Shown: positions 44,420 through 54,308 of the stretch, piece after piece
Numbering within the stretch: position 1 is the first letter of the stretch
Layout: every line of letters starts with the position of its first letter
Source: Marinomonas sp. TW1
Lineage (GTDB): Bacteria; Pseudomonadota; Gammaproteobacteria; Pseudomonadales; Marinomonadaceae
Reading direction: 5' to 3'
DNA length: 64,000 bases
Assembly (NCBI RefSeq): GCF_001625355.1
Contig: NZ_JSEE01000018.1
Location: forward strand, 1-64,000
Position numbers and translations under genes: made by a program
The notes under the pieces: model-generated
Told to the model about the DNA's origin: nothing
The model's database searches: none
The model's input: only the letters and a program-made list of their open reading frames with translations

Positions 44420-45589
44420 CTAATGTAGAAAGAGTTCAAGCAGCTCATTGAGAAAGAGCTTGCCTTTTTCTGTGGTTTTAATCTGCTCTTTTTGCCAGGC
44501 TTTTTCGTCGAGTAAACCTCGCTGAAGACCCGTCTGACAGGCTTGAATCAGTGATTTTGGTAGCTCATTCTGCGCATATCTTCGATATTCCTGCAAATCA
44601 AAGGATTCAAACAAACGTAAGCGATTCATCATAAACTCCAGTGGCATGTCCTCTGGATTAATGGCTTCTTTGATCACGAGTGCTTCAGGTAAGTTATTCA
44701 GATAGTGATTTGGGTGGCGAGTCTTTCGAGTACGAAATATTTGACCATTAACTAATGTGATCTTGCCATGTGCGCCAGCGCCAATGCCAATGTAGTCACC
44801 AAATCGCCAATAATTCAAATTATGCGCCGCTTGGCGTCCTTGTTTGGCGTTAGCAGACACTTCATATTGCGCATAACCTTGCGCGGCCAATAGGGCTTGC
44901 CCTGCATCTTGAATTTCCCACAGGGTATTGTCTTCTGGTAAGGCTGGAGGACGACGATAGAACTCAGTATTGGGTTCTATGGTGAGCTGATACCAAGAAA
45001 GGTGCTCAGGGTTAAGGGTCATGGCCAATGTTAAATCCGCCATCGCCATGTCTAAGCTTTGGTCTGGTAAACCGTGCATTAAATCCAGGTTAATATTATC
45101 GAAGCCTGCAGCTCTGGACTTATCCACAGCATGTATGGCTTCCTCACGGTTGTGGATTCTTCCTAGGGTTTTCAACAGCTTTGGCTGAAAACTTTGGATG
45201 CCAATGGAGAGGCGATTGATGCCGGCTTGTCGAAAATGACGAAACTTTTCTTGTTCAAAGGTGCCTGGGTTGGCTTCCATGGTGATTTCTGCGTCGTCGG
45301 CCCAAGTCAGTTTTTCCCGCAGCGCGTCCATTAGCCGGTAATAAAAGTCTTCGCTCATTAAGCTGGGTGTACCGCCACCAATAAAGGCGGTTTGTATTGG
45401 CCGCCCGGCGACGTAAGGTAAATCGACCTCAAGATCGGCCAGTAGTTGCGCGAGATAAGCTTCCTCTGGCAGTTGATCGTCTTGGGTAAAACGATCGGCT
45501 TGATGGGAGTTGAAATCACAATAAGGGCATTTTTTGACGCACCAAGGTAGGTGGATGTATAAGCTGAGCGGTGGCAGTAATCGACTCAC
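44420..45589 (-). CDS. hemW: Radical SAM heme chaperone HemW
   Basis: The start is placed at a GTG (45589) overlapping the rdgB stop as GTGA, giving 389 residues, near the usual length; the frame continues upstream within rdgB but that segment is not HemW-like. The radical SAM cysteines are in HLPWCVKKCPYCDFNSHQ, spaced C-x3-C-x2-C. Further motifs are GGGTPSLM, the T-M-E-A-N-P-G-T strand and the C-terminal winged-helix domain (HemN_C). HemW delivers heme to acceptor proteins; it was once mislabelled as a coproporphyrinogen oxidase. Last gene of metX-metW-rdgB-hemW. Confidence 0.93.
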   Translation of the reverse strand: MSRLLPPLSLYIHLPWCVKKCPYCDFNSHQADRFTQDDQLPEEAYLAQLLADLEVDLPYVAGRPIQTAFIGGGTPSLMSEDFYYRLMDALREKLTWADDAEITMEANPGTFEQEKFRHFRQAGINRLSIGIQSFQPKLLKTLGRIHNREEAIHAVDKSRAAGFDNINLDLMHGLPDQSLDMAMADLTLAMTLNPEHLSWYQLTIEPNTEFYRRPPALPEDNTLWEIQDAGQALLAAQGYAQYEVSANAKQGRQAAHNLNYWRFGDYIGIGAGAHGKITLVNGQIFRTRKTRHPNHYLNNLPEALVIKEAINPEDMPLEFMMNRLRLFESFDLQEYRRYAQNELPKSLIQACQTGLQRGLLDEKAWQKEQIKTTEKGKLFLNELLELFLH

Positions 45590-46191
45590 AAGGTTTGATC
45601 CTGCTGAAACGCCGCTAATAGCTGTTGCAGAGCTTTGGCCCTGTGACTGATCTGGTTTTTGACCTCTTTCGGTAAGCTGGCGGCACTGCAATCGCATTCA
45701 GGCACGAAGAACAGAGGGTCGTAACCAAAACCTTCTTGGCCTTCTGTTGACGTTAGAATGCGACCTTCCCAAACCCCATGAAAGACTTTTGGTGTCGGGT
45801 CGTTTTGGTGGCGCAGGTAGGCTAGCACACAGTGGAAGCGAGCCGTTCTTTGTTCCGGTGGAACACCGTCTAATTTTTCCAATAGCAAATCATTGTTGGC
45901 TTGGTTATTACCGTGTTCGCCAGCAAAGCGAGCAGAGTAAATGCCTGGGGCACCATTTAAATAGTCGACTTCAATGCCAGAATCGTCCGCCAGAGCAGGT
46001 AGGCCGGTCTTTTCGCAAGCATGGCGAGCTTTTAAAATGGCATTCTCGATGAAGCTTAGCCCGGTTTCATCGGCGTCTTCCACTTGAAATTCTTTTTGCG
46101 GTTTTACATCAAAGCCCATATCGCTCAGCAAAGCATTGAATTCTTTGATTTTTCCGGCGTTATTGCTGGCCAGTACGATGGTTTTTTGCAC
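45586..46191 (-). CDS. rdgB: XTP/dITP diphosphatase
   Basis: A 201-residue Ham1/RdgB house-cleaning enzyme that removes dITP, ITP and XTP to keep them out of nucleic acids. Substrate-binding N-terminus LASNNAGKIKEFNALL, metal site DDSGIEVDYLNGAPGIYSAR, and C-terminal purine-contact segment GFGYDPLF with SHRAKAL. It lies between metW (51 bp) and hemW (4-nt overlap), the standard order. Confidence 0.96.
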   Translation of the reverse strand: MQKTIVLASNNAGKIKEFNALLSDMGFDVKPQKEFQVEDADETGLSFIENAILKARHACEKTGLPALADDSGIEVDYLNGAPGIYSARFAGEHGNNQANNDLLLEKLDGVPPEQRTARFHCVLAYLRHQNDPTPKVFHGVWEGRILTSTEGQEGFGYDPLFFVPECDCSAASLPKEVKNQISHRAKALQQLLAAFQQDQTL

Positions 46192-46242
46192 GTCTTTGTC
46201 CTCTTACAAGGTCGTCTTAAAATGACGACGATGCCTGCTAAT

Positions 46243-46839
46243 TTAGGCTTTTCGGCTAATATGAAAAATGGCCGTTTCACTGAATAGGTTGGGCATGGAG
46301 CGAATCCACCAATGGTCTTTTAGATGACCATCTACCGCTGCCCAACGTAATACCTTAATGTCTTTTTCGTGACACAAGCGCTCAAAGTCTTGGAAGGTAA
46401 AAAAGTGAATATTGGGCGTGTCGTACCAGTTGTAAGGCATAAATTCCGATACTGGCATACGACCTTTTAGCGCCAGGTGTAAGCGACTGCGCCAATGACC
46501 AAAGTTAGGGAACGTAATAATGCACTCTTTGCCGATGCGTAGCATTTCGTCGATCAATAAATCCGGACGACGAAATTGTTGTAACGCATGGGTCATTAGC
46601 ACGAGATCAAAACTCTGATCTTCAAAATTCTGTAGGCCTTCATCAATGTTTTGCTCCAACACTGGAATGCCTTTCTGAATACAAGTATTTAGATCTTCTG
46701 AGCCAATTTCTAAGCCATACCCGCTGACTTTTTTGTGATTGATCAAATGATAGAGCAGTTCACCGGGACCGCAGGCCAAATCGAGCACGCGAATATTGGG
46801 TTGAATCCATTCGTCTATGATTTCTAAATCAGCGCGCAT
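46243..46839 (-). CDS. metW: Methionine biosynthesis protein MetW
   Basis: A 198-residue SAM-dependent methyltransferase fold with motif [16 protein letters not shown]. MetW is always found with MetX and is needed for, or stimulates, homoserine acylation activity; its methyltransferase activity is unproven. The start overlaps the metX stop by 11 nt. C-terminal residues ISRKA end just before rdgB. Confidence 0.94.
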   Translation of the reverse strand: MRADLEIIDEWIQPNIRVLDLACGPGELLYHLINHKKVSGYGLEIGSEDLNTCIQKGIPVLEQNIDEGLQNFEDQSFDLVLMTHALQQFRRPDLLIDEMLRIGKECIITFPNFGHWRSRLHLALKGRMPVSEFMPYNWYDTPNIHFFTFQDFERLCHEKDIKVLRWAAVDGHLKDHWWIRSMPNLFSETAIFHISRKA

Positions 46840-48010
46840 GTTCAGACTCTCCTTGACTAGCCGATGGCATTACTTGATCCGCGATGCGTGTTAAAAAACT
46901 GTTCATCGCCTGCATGTAGCGAGGAATGGGAAATAGAAAAGCATCATGACCTTCAGTGGCTTCAATTTTGGCATAGGAAACCGCTTTGCCTGCTTTAATC
47001 AAGGCATTGACGATCTCTTCACTGCGTTCTGGTGAAAAACGCCAATCGGTCGTAAAGGATACCAACAGAAATTCGCATTGGGCGCGACTCAATATGGCCG
47101 CTAAGTCGCCATTGGTCTGTGCAGCGGGGTCGAAATAGTCCAAGGCCTTAGTCATTAGCATGTAGGTATTGGCATCGAAGCGTTTGGTGAAGGCTTCCCC
47201 TTGATAGCGTAGGTAGCTCTCGACCTCAAACTCTATGCCGTAGTTGTATTGATACTCTTCATGACGCATTTGACGACCAAACTTGGCCCCCATGGCATCA
47301 TCAGACAAATAAGTAATGTGACCTAGCATGCGAGCCAATCCAAGACCATTGGTTGGTACCGATTCATTGTCTAGGTAGCGACCATCAAAGAAATCTGGGT
47401 CACGTCGGATTGACTGGCGAGCCACTTCATTGAAAGCAATGTTTTGGGTCGACAATTTCGGCGCGGAGGCGACAATCACCGCGGATTTGAGACGCTCAGG
47501 AAAACGAATGCTCCACTCAAGGGCTTGCATTCCTCCTAGGCTACCGCCAACAATCGCAGCAAAGGTTTGAATGCCGAGTAAATCGGCTAAGCGAGCTTGG
47601 CTTTCAACCCAATCTTCTACGGTCACGATCGGAAAGTCCGCTCCCCAAACCTGCTTGGTTTCAGGGTTGATACTGGTGGGGCCAGTTGAACCACAACAAC
47701 CACCAAGATTGTTCAATGCAATGACAAAATAACGATTGGTATCGATGGCTTTATCTGGGCCAATGGCCGAATCCCACCAGCCCGGCTTCTTATCTGCCAT
47801 ATCATGGTAGCCCGCTGCGTGATGATCGCCACTTAGTGCGTGGCAAATTAAGATGGCATTGGAAGCGTCTTGGTTCAGCGTGCCGTATGTCTCATAGATG
47901 AGTTGGTACGATGCCAAGGTTTGCCCGCAGGTAAGCATCAACGGCTTGTCGAAGTGCGCAATCTGTGGTGTGACTAGGCCCACAGAATCGACTGGAATGG
48001 CGTCTGGCAT
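46829..48010 (-). CDS. metX: Homoserine O-acyltransferase MetX
   Basis: A 393-residue alpha/beta-hydrolase enzyme for the first committed step of methionine synthesis. The nucleophile serine is in [12 protein letters not shown]. The early [17 protein letters not shown] and the late [10 protein letters not shown] supply the oxyanion and histidine parts. Whether the acyl donor is acetyl-CoA or succinyl-CoA cannot be read by eye; many proteobacterial MetX proteins use succinyl-CoA. First gene of the metX-metW-rdgB-hemW operon. The leader contains a CTAGAC/GTCTAG pair (48065-48094) without a recognised regulator. Confidence 0.94.
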   Translation of the reverse strand: MPDAIPVDSVGLVTPQIAHFDKPLMLTCGQTLASYQLIYETYGTLNQDASNAILICHALSGDHHAAGYHDMADKKPGWWDSAIGPDKAIDTNRYFVIALNNLGGCCGSTGPTSINPETKQVWGADFPIVTVEDWVESQARLADLLGIQTFAAIVGGSLGGMQALEWSIRFPERLKSAVIVASAPKLSTQNIAFNEVARQSIRRDPDFFDGRYLDNESVPTNGLGLARMLGHITYLSDDAMGAKFGRQMRHEEYQYNYGIEFEVESYLRYQGEAFTKRFDANTYMLMTKALDYFDPAAQTNGDLAAILSRAQCEFLLVSFTTDWRFSPERSEEIVNALIKAGKAVSYAKIEATEGHDAFLFPIPRYMQAMNSFLTRIADQVMPSASQGESEHAR

Positions 48011-48130
48011 GGGTGTTGGTAATCCTAATGAAATACTTGTGTTCCCGTGAAGATAAGCGGGGAACTAGACCAAAAATGAATCCACACAGTCTAGCGGCTG
48101 CATGGTTTACCATCAAGGGATAGAGAAGGA

Positions 48131-48164
48131 AATCCCCCTTATTAACTGGTAATAAGGGGGATTC
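48131..48164 (-). terminator. Terminator after the chemoreceptor gene
   Basis: AATCCCCCTTATTA and TAATAAGGGGGATT form a 14-bp perfect stem around a 5-nt loop. It stands between the chemoreceptor stop and the metX leader. Confidence 0.8.
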
Positions 48165-48168
48165 TGGG

Positions 48169-50055
48169 CTAGGCCAGTGTGAATATGTTGGTTTTTTGTG
48201 CCAACTGTTCAGAAAGTCGCTGAATTTGCTGAGTTTTGTCCGCTAAAATATCAATCGAACTGGTATCTTGACTAAGTTGTTGTGCGATTTGCTCCATTTC
48301 GGTACTCATCTCAACGGCGGTGCTGGCGACATCTTGGATGGCGCTGGCCATGGAATCCGTTGATTGAGTGCCTGTCATGGCGAACTGCTCAATGTTGCGC
48401 ATGGCTTCTTCTGCCTTACTGCCATTCTCACTAATGATATTGAGGTTTGATTTGCCGCTTTCCATCGTGGTGATGGCTGAATGGGTTGAGCGCTGAATAG
48501 TATTGACGATGTCAGTGATTTTCGCCGTGGCATCCACGGTTTTTTCGGCGAGGGCACGGACTTCGTCCGCGACCACGGAAAAACCACGTCCAGCTTCTCC
48601 TGCCCGAGCCGCTTCAATGGCAGCATTAAGCGCTAATAAATTGGTTTGGTTGGCAAGGTCATTAATCATGGCGATAACGTTATCAATGTCTTTTGACAAC
48701 TGTCCGAGTTGATTTAATTGGTCACTGGTGACTTGGACGATGCTTACCGTATCGTTAATACTGGTCAGTACGAGGTTAATTGTATCGGCACCAGACTTGG
48801 CGGATTGGTAGGTATCGTTAGATTGGTTTTTAAGTGTGTCCGTGGTGTTCGACAATTCCGTTAAGCGATTTGAGATATCATCTGTTGCTGTGGCTAAGGA
48901 GTGAGTGCGCTGGTTCACTAAATGGTTACTGGTGGTGATGTCGCTGATGCTGCTGTTTAGATCGCTGGACATGGTATTAAAAGTATCGGTTGTTGTGACC
49001 ACATCTTTGAGAACATCGCCTAACCCTTCGGTCATTTCGTTTAACGATTGTCCTAACTGATCAAATTCATCCAAACGTTTTTGGTTGACGCTGGCTTTGG
49101 AAGACATGTCCCCTTGTTTTACTTTATTTAAATCACTGATGATGTTTTTGAGTGATTCATTGACACTGCGGCCTATGGTCATCATTAACAAGGTGGCAAA
49201 CACAATCACGGCAAGGCTTACTGTTAGCAACGTCGCATTGGCTTGAGTGGATCGACTTTCGGCTTCTTTTTCAGCCGTCATCATAAGTTGTTCGATGGCT
49301 TGGCTGGTGTGAGTTTGACTGTCTCGAAAAGCCAATTTTTGCTGATCAAATAGGTTTTCCGTGGTCAGCAGATTTTGGTATTCCTGACCATATTTCAGTA
49401 TGGCATCACGATAGGCATTGGCGGTAACGCCATGAGTGCTTTGGAAACCAAAGTTGGAAATACGACGATCAAATTTTTCAAAGTTACGGGTGAATTTTTC
49501 CAAATTGTCCGCGGTCGGATCTGAAAGGTAGCTCGCTTCAGCTTGGCGTACGCTAGAAAATTCGCGTTTGAGCAAGCTCAGGTTACTAATGTCTGCGGTT
49601 ATTTTGTTGCCAAGTTGATCGATTTGACCTCGCATGCCGGATGTTGAGTCGAATCCGACTGTGTCTTGTTTGCGAGCAAGGTCTAATAAAATCGCGCTGT
49701 ATTGGCGGATGATCTCAAGGTTATCTTGCAATGTTATGCTTAAGTTAGTGTCTTTACTTCTTTCAATATTGGCTTGTGTGAGTTCGGCATTTTGCAGTTC
49801 TTGGTTTTCAACCAGCTGAATATAGTCTTCGACACCCTCGCTTGAAATCGACCGAAAACGATCGGCGATGGCCAATAAATTAATGCTAATTTGATCATTG
49901 GATGTTTGGATTTTAGACAGTGTCCGAACATCTCCATTGGCGCTTTGTTGAGCAGACAGCCCTTCAATGGCGACAAAGGTGACAATGACAAAGCCGATGA
50001 CGGCGGACACGAGCAACAGCATGAGTTTGATTTTGAAAGAAAGGTTTTTCAGCAT
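48169..50055 (-). CDS. Methyl-accepting chemotaxis protein
   Basis: A 628-residue chemoreceptor. Membrane helix 1 is about residues 9-29, a helical periplasmic sensor domain runs to about 275, helix 2 follows ([19 protein letters not shown]), then HAMP, and a cytoplasmic signalling bundle. The hairpin tip that binds CheW/CheA is [20 protein letters not shown] followed by [20 protein letters not shown]. The sensor part is a long four-helix type, and the ligand is unknown. The gene has its own transcript, with a terminator after it. Confidence 0.93.
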   Translation of the reverse strand: MLKNLSFKIKLMLLLVSAVIGFVIVTFVAIEGLSAQQSANGDVRTLSKIQTSNDQISINLLAIADRFRSISSEGVEDYIQLVENQELQNAELTQANIERSKDTNLSITLQDNLEIIRQYSAILLDLARKQDTVGFDSTSGMRGQIDQLGNKITADISNLSLLKREFSSVRQAEASYLSDPTADNLEKFTRNFEKFDRRISNFGFQSTHGVTANAYRDAILKYGQEYQNLLTTENLFDQQKLAFRDSQTHTSQAIEQLMMTAEKEAESRSTQANATLLTVSLAVIVFATLLMMTIGRSVNESLKNIISDLNKVKQGDMSSKASVNQKRLDEFDQLGQSLNEMTEGLGDVLKDVVTTTDTFNTMSSDLNSSISDITTSNHLVNQRTHSLATATDDISNRLTELSNTTDTLKNQSNDTYQSAKSGADTINLVLTSINDTVSIVQVTSDQLNQLGQLSKDIDNVIAMINDLANQTNLLALNAAIEAARAGEAGRGFSVVADEVRALAEKTVDATAKITDIVNTIQRSTHSAITTMESGKSNLNIISENGSKAEEAMRNIEQFAMTGTQSTDSMASAIQDVASTAVEMSTEMEQIAQQLSQDTSSIDILADKTQQIQRLSEQLAQKTNIFTLA

Positions 50056-50192
50056 TATTAGACCTACCTGCCTTGTGAGCGGCTGATGAAAACATGAATA
50101 AGTAAAGTAATCTTACTTATGCAAATACCGTGCACATATCAATGGCTTGCGCTGAGACAGACGGTGTCTAGGGGAGCTAGTCGATGATAGGG

Positions 50193-50221
50193 GGCGTTTG
50201 CCTCTTAATGGGGCAAACGCA
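50193..50221 (-). terminator. Hairpin after rsmD
   Basis: GCGTTTGCC and GGCAAACGC pair around a 9-nt loop, 29 bp after the rsmD stop. No T-run of note. Confidence 0.55.
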
Positions 50222-50249
50222 TTTGGAAAAGGTTATCAATAGCGCTTAT

Positions 50250-50855
50250 TTAACGTGGACGCGATACGTCAAATAGACGGTAAACAAGTTGCCCAGCGAC
50301 TTTTTCTTTGCTGAGTTGCCAATGTTCCGGTAAGGCAGTGAGAGGCGTTTCTTTTTCCATTTCAATGTAGACCAACGCTCGTTCGGCTAGCCATCCTTGC
50401 TCTAACAGAGGAATGATTTTTTCCAGCCAACCTTTTCGAAATGGCGGATCCAGAAATACGATATCAAATGCTTGATTGGCAGGTTGGCTTAGATAAGCAT
50501 CCGCTGTTTGTTGAATGACTTGGGCTTGCTGTGCTTGCAAGGTGGCCAAGTTGTCGGTCATTTGTTTGGTGACTAATTTGGCGCTATCAACAAAGGTTAA
50601 ATGCTTGGCACCACGGGACAAGGCTTCTAAACCTAGGGCTCCAGAGCCACAAAATAAGTCCGCGCAGACCGCGCCAGGCAGATATGGATTGATCCAATTA
50701 AACAGGGTTTCACGTACTCGATCTGGTGTGGGTCGCAAACCTTCGACATTGGGTATGGGTAACTGACGAGAACGCCATTCTCCAGCAATAATACGGAGTT
50801 TGCTTACCTTGGTTTTGGTCTTGCTGGCGTGGTGGTTAGAGGCGTGTTTTCTCAT
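50250..50855 (-). CDS. rsmD: 16S rRNA (guanine966-N2) methyltransferase RsmD
   Basis: A 201-residue Rossmann methyltransferase that modifies G966 of 16S rRNA. RIIAGEWRSRQLPIP near the N-terminus, SAM motif DLFCGSGALGLEALSRGA, and the catalytic motif IVFLDPPF. The ATG overlaps the M16-like gene's stop as TAATG. rsmD upstream of, and divergent from, ftsY is a common arrangement in this class. Confidence 0.95.
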   Translation of the reverse strand: MRKHASNHHASKTKTKVSKLRIIAGEWRSRQLPIPNVEGLRPTPDRVRETLFNWINPYLPGAVCADLFCGSGALGLEALSRGAKHLTFVDSAKLVTKQMTDNLATLQAQQAQVIQQTADAYLSQPANQAFDIVFLDPPFRKGWLEKIIPLLEQGWLAERALVYIEMEKETPLTALPEHWQLSKEKVAGQLVYRLFDVSRPR

Positions 50856-52171
50856 TATTGGTAAACCTGAATCTCTTGGTAAGTTTGCGCATTGATTAAT
50901 TGTCTTAAAGCCAATTGGTAGTCTTCATAGCGGAAATTGTCGACGGCTTCTTTGTAGTCTTGTGCGAAAGTTTCCAGTGTTAACTTACTGTCTTGATGAG
51001 TGAATTGCCCCGCAATGACACTCCACCAGGTGGGGGATAAGGTGTTTTCTTCTAACTGAATTATGAGGTTCTCCAGTAATTGCTCAAATCTTTTTTTATT
51101 CTTAATAGAAGGAACCTGTTCAACAAATACAAAGCTTTTTAGGCTGATGTCTGGTTCTCCTGTTGTAATGTTACTGACGTCAGCATACTGATTGGCCTGA
51201 CTGTATTGTACGTTCCACCATACCCATGGGTGATGAGGAGATAGGGCTAAGGCGAGTTGAACAAAGTCGATATGTTCTTGGGCGTTCAAACTGTCGACGA
51301 GATCGGTTCCCCAAATCTGCAAACTAAGCCACTGTTGCACCGTGTTAACGGGTGACAGAGCAAGAGCGCTTCGGGTTTGCCATAAGACGCCCTGATTTTG
51401 TTGAATCAGGGCACTTAGGGAAGTCAAATCAATGGCTTCAGAACCACTCTTGTTAGCCGCGAAAATGGGGGAGAATTGCTCTGTAATGGCATTTAAACCG
51501 GCTTTCACAATGTTCTGGCTTTGCTCGGACATGTCGCCAACCAGATAAATCGTCGCGACCGATTGCGTCATTTTTTGATAATACTCTTTAACGTCGGACA
51601 GGGTGATTTGATTGATCGGTGTCGTGTTTTGTTGAAAAAACAGTATCTGCTCTAACTCATGTTGAACGGTTTGTTGGTAAGGGTTGCGTCCTTGCCAATT
51701 GTCGAAAGTGCGACTTTTGAAGGCCGTCTGCGTCAACCAGCTCTTGGTGAGCTTGAGGCTTGGGATGAGGTATGACGGGTTGTTACTGACGGTTAATCCA
51801 AGAATTTGGTTTTCGTGATCATAGTAAGTAGTCGCCTTAGCAGCTAAAGGAGACAATCTTTGATTTACCGATGCCGTACTAAGCGGCAGCGCATCACTCA
51901 TCAGCATGGCGAGTGTCGATTGAATCAATTTTGTGTCTGTGGTCACCGCGCGAAAAGAAAAACGAATCTCGAGTTTGTCGCTGCCTTGCCAGGCGTCTTG
52001 ATTAAGCCAAACGACAGGAATGCCAGAGTCTGTGGTCCATTGCTCAATGTTGGGGGTCGGCAATTTCGCGCTTGGCGCGGTGAGATTGAGTAGCCAAATC
52101 GCCAGTGTGGAGAACAGCATAATCGCCGCTAATACGGGGCGGCTAAAAAGAGGCTTGCTTTTGTCGCGCAT
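50855..52171 (-). CDS. M16 family peptidase-like protein without the zinc site
   Basis: A 438-residue protein with an N-terminal membrane anchor (about residues 12-30, AAIMLFSTLAIWLLNL). The remainder resembles an insulinase-type (M16) half: TDSGIPVVWLNQ, then L-E-I-R-F-S-F-R-A, and an M16_C-like domain (QITLSDVKEYYQKMTQSVAT, followed by I-Y-L-V-G-D-M). The HxxEH zinc motif expected after the first strands is missing; the matching stretch reads STLAMLMSDALPL. So it is probably a non-catalytic subunit or pseudoenzyme tethered to the periplasmic face. Many gammaproteobacteria have two M16 genes near ftsY; only this one is here. Confidence 0.78.
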   Translation of the reverse strand: MRDKSKPLFSRPVLAAIMLFSTLAIWLLNLTAPSAKLPTPNIEQWTTDSGIPVVWLNQDAWQGSDKLEIRFSFRAVTTDTKLIQSTLAMLMSDALPLSTASVNQRLSPLAAKATTYYDHENQILGLTVSNNPSYLIPSLKLTKSWLTQTAFKSRTFDNWQGRNPYQQTVQHELEQILFFQQNTTPINQITLSDVKEYYQKMTQSVATIYLVGDMSEQSQNIVKAGLNAITEQFSPIFAANKSGSEAIDLTSLSALIQQNQGVLWQTRSALALSPVNTVQQWLSLQIWGTDLVDSLNAQEHIDFVQLALALSPHHPWVWWNVQYSQANQYADVSNITTGEPDISLKSFVFVEQVPSIKNKKRFEQLLENLIIQLEENTLSPTWWSVIAGQFTHQDSKLTLETFAQDYKEAVDNFRYEDYQLALRQLINAQTYQEIQVYQ

Positions 52172-52343
52172 AGTGAACCTTTAGACAGCCTGTTAACAGG
52201 GCAATTTGTGTGAAAACAGGCCTGATTGCGAATCAGAATGATGATAAAATAGTCATTTTCTGCGTCCATCACAATGGCGCAAGTCCTTATGATAGCATTT
52301 CACTGGTGTTTACTGCATCAGCCAAAACAAAGAGATGAATTGA

Positions 52344-53600
52344 ATGGAAGTTGTTAATCAGATTATTGCTTTTTTTACTCCCTATCTTGGTGAATACGCC
52401 CGTTATGTTCCTATGGTGATTGGCGCCTTGATGGCCTTGTTGGCGTTTGTGATTCGTCGTCGTTTTGTGAAAAAAATGAGTGCAGATATCGAGCAAGCAA
52501 AAAAACAGGATGCAGAAGCTCAAAATGTCCAAGAATCGTCGGTTGAATCACAAGAAACTGTCGACACTAACGCGGCGGAAGGTTTGCATGAGGCCGAAAA
52601 CGCCTCAGTGGAAGCGAATCGACAACAAGAAGTCGTTGTTGCTCCGGCCGACGTGGCAGAAGAGGTCTCGACTTTGTCTTGGTCTGAGCGTATTAAATCC
52701 GGTCTCACTCGTACACGAAGTGGTCTGGGCAAAGGTTTGTCCTCAATCGTTAGTGGCAGTAGAAAAGTAGACGATGAGCTGATTGAAGAGCTGGAAACAC
52801 AGTTGTTGATGGCGGATGTCGGCATTGATGCGACTCGTACCTTAATAGAGGGTCTGACGGAAAAGCTTAACCGCAAAGAACTAAAAGATGCGGACGCTTT
52901 GTTAACGCATTTAAAAGCGGACATGGCGGCGATTCTAGGGCAATCCCAACAAGAGTTGGAACCGACTAACGCAGATGGACCGTTTGTGATCTTGATGGTG
53001 GGGGTGAATGGTGTGGGCAAAACCACCACCATTGGCAAGTTAGCGAAGAAGTATCAAGCTGAAGGTAAGAGTGTGATGCTTGCCGCGGGTGATACTTTCC
53101 GTGCCGCGGCTGTGGAGCAATTAGAAGTATGGGGTGAGCGTAATAATGTGCCTGTGGTTGCGCAACATACTGGCGCGGATTCGGCATCGGTGATTTACGA
53201 TGCGATTGAGTCGGCAAAAGCGAAAAACATTGATGTTGTCATCGCCGATACGGCTGGCCGTTTGCAAAACAAACAAAACCTCATGAATGAGTTGTCGAAA
53301 GTCGTTCGTGTGATGAAAAAGCTCGATCAGCAAGCGCCGCATGAAGTTATGCTGGTATTGGATGCGGGAACTGGTCAGAATGCCATCAGTCAAGCTAAGT
53401 TGTTTTCAGAAGCGGTTGGCGTCAGCGGCATCACTTTAACGAAACTTGATGGTACTGCAAAAGGCGGTATTATCTTTGCGATAGCGAAACAATTTGGCCT
53501 GCCAATACGTTATATCGGCGTTGGTGAACAGGCTGATGATCTGCGCCCTTTCGTGGCGCAAGAATTTATTGATGCTCTGTTCACAGGGGATCAAGACTAG
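52344..53600 (+). CDS. ftsY: Signal recognition particle receptor FtsY
   Basis: A 418-residue SRP GTPase that docks ribosome-nascent chain complexes to the Sec translocon. The NG domain is complete: GVNGVGKTTTIGKLAKKY (G1), DTFRAAAVEQL (G2), DTAGRLQNK (G3) and TKLDGTAKGG (G4). The N-terminus is unusual: instead of only an acidic A domain it starts with a hydrophobic helix (YVPMVIGALMALLAFVI, about residues 21-37) and basic RRRFVKK, followed by the acidic/glutamine-rich linker. It therefore looks permanently membrane-anchored. First of ftsY-ftsE-ftsX-rpoH. Confidence 0.95.
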   Translation: MEVVNQIIAFFTPYLGEYARYVPMVIGALMALLAFVIRRRFVKKMSADIEQAKKQDAEAQNVQESSVESQETVDTNAAEGLHEAENASVEANRQQEVVVAPADVAEEVSTLSWSERIKSGLTRTRSGLGKGLSSIVSGSRKVDDELIEELETQLLMADVGIDATRTLIEGLTEKLNRKELKDADALLTHLKADMAAILGQSQQELEPTNADGPFVILMVGVNGVGKTTTIGKLAKKYQAEGKSVMLAAGDTFRAAAVEQLEVWGERNNVPVVAQHTGADSASVIYDAIESAKAKNIDVVIADTAGRLQNKQNLMNELSKVVRVMKKLDQQAPHEVMLVLDAGTGQNAISQAKLFSEAVGVSGITLTKLDGTAKGGIIFAIAKQFGLPIRYIGVGEQADDLRPFVAQEFIDALFTGDQD

Positions 53601-53636
53601 ACACAAGTCATCTAACAATCAGGACAGTGAAGCAGA

Positions 53637-54308
53637 GTGGAAATAGAATTTCAGCGCGTTGGTAAGAAATACGACAGTGGCCAAGAAGCCTTATCGCAAG
53701 TGAGTTTTCATTTGCAGCAAGGTGAAATGGCCTTTTTGACTGGCCACTCTGGCGCCGGCAAAAGTACACTGATGAAACTCATGATGATGATTGAGCGTCA
53801 GACTTCCGGGCAAATTCTGATTGATGGTGTGGATTTGCGCACCTTAAGCCGACGAGCGATTCCACAACATCGTCGTCGTGTTGGGGTTGTGTTTCAAAAT
53901 CACCAATTGTTATTGGATCGCAGTGTGTTTCATAACGTGGCTTTGCCTCTGCAAGTCAGTGGCGCTGATCACGAACAGATTGCGAAACGAGTCCGCGCAG
54001 CTCTAGATAAAGTAGGGCTATTGGACAAAGAAAAATTCAATCCAATGGCACTGTCGGGTGGTGAGCAACAGCGCGTGGGCATTGCACGAGCGGTGGTGAA
54101 TAAACCGCAATTGCTGCTGGCCGATGAACCGACAGGTAACCTTGACCCCAAGTTGTCTGCTGAAATCATGAATCTATTCCAAGAGTTTAATCGTGTCGGT
54201 GTGACTGTGTTGGTGGCGAGTCATGATTTGGCATTAGTGGCGCGCATGCGACATCGAGTATTGACTTTAAACCAAGGTCGTATGGTCAATGATGGGGGGT
54301 TCGCTTAA
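53637..54308 (+). CDS. ftsE: Cell division ATP-binding protein FtsE
   Basis: A 223-residue ABC ATPase starting at a GTG (53637). Walker [10 protein letters not shown], signature [14 protein letters not shown], Walker [13 protein letters not shown] and H-loop ASHDLALV. With FtsX it controls peptidoglycan hydrolase activators (EnvC type) at the septum. It overlaps ftsX by one base (TAATG). Confidence 0.96.
   Translation: MEIEFQRVGKKYDSGQEALSQVSFHLQQGEMAFLTGHSGAGKSTLMKLMMMIERQTSGQILIDGVDLRTLSRRAIPQHRRRVGVVFQNHQLLLDRSVFHNVALPLQVSGADHEQIAKRVRAALDKVGLLDKEKFNPMALSGGEQQRVGIARAVVNKPQLLLADEPTGNLDPKLSAEIMNLFQEFNRVGVTVLVASHDLALVARMRHRVLTLNQGRMVNDGGFA

Noticed and set aside
52520..53038. 172-codon open frame antisense to ftsY
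   Set aside because: It lies wholly opposite a strongly conserved gene, is serine-rich in the manner of shadow frames, and has no ribosome site.
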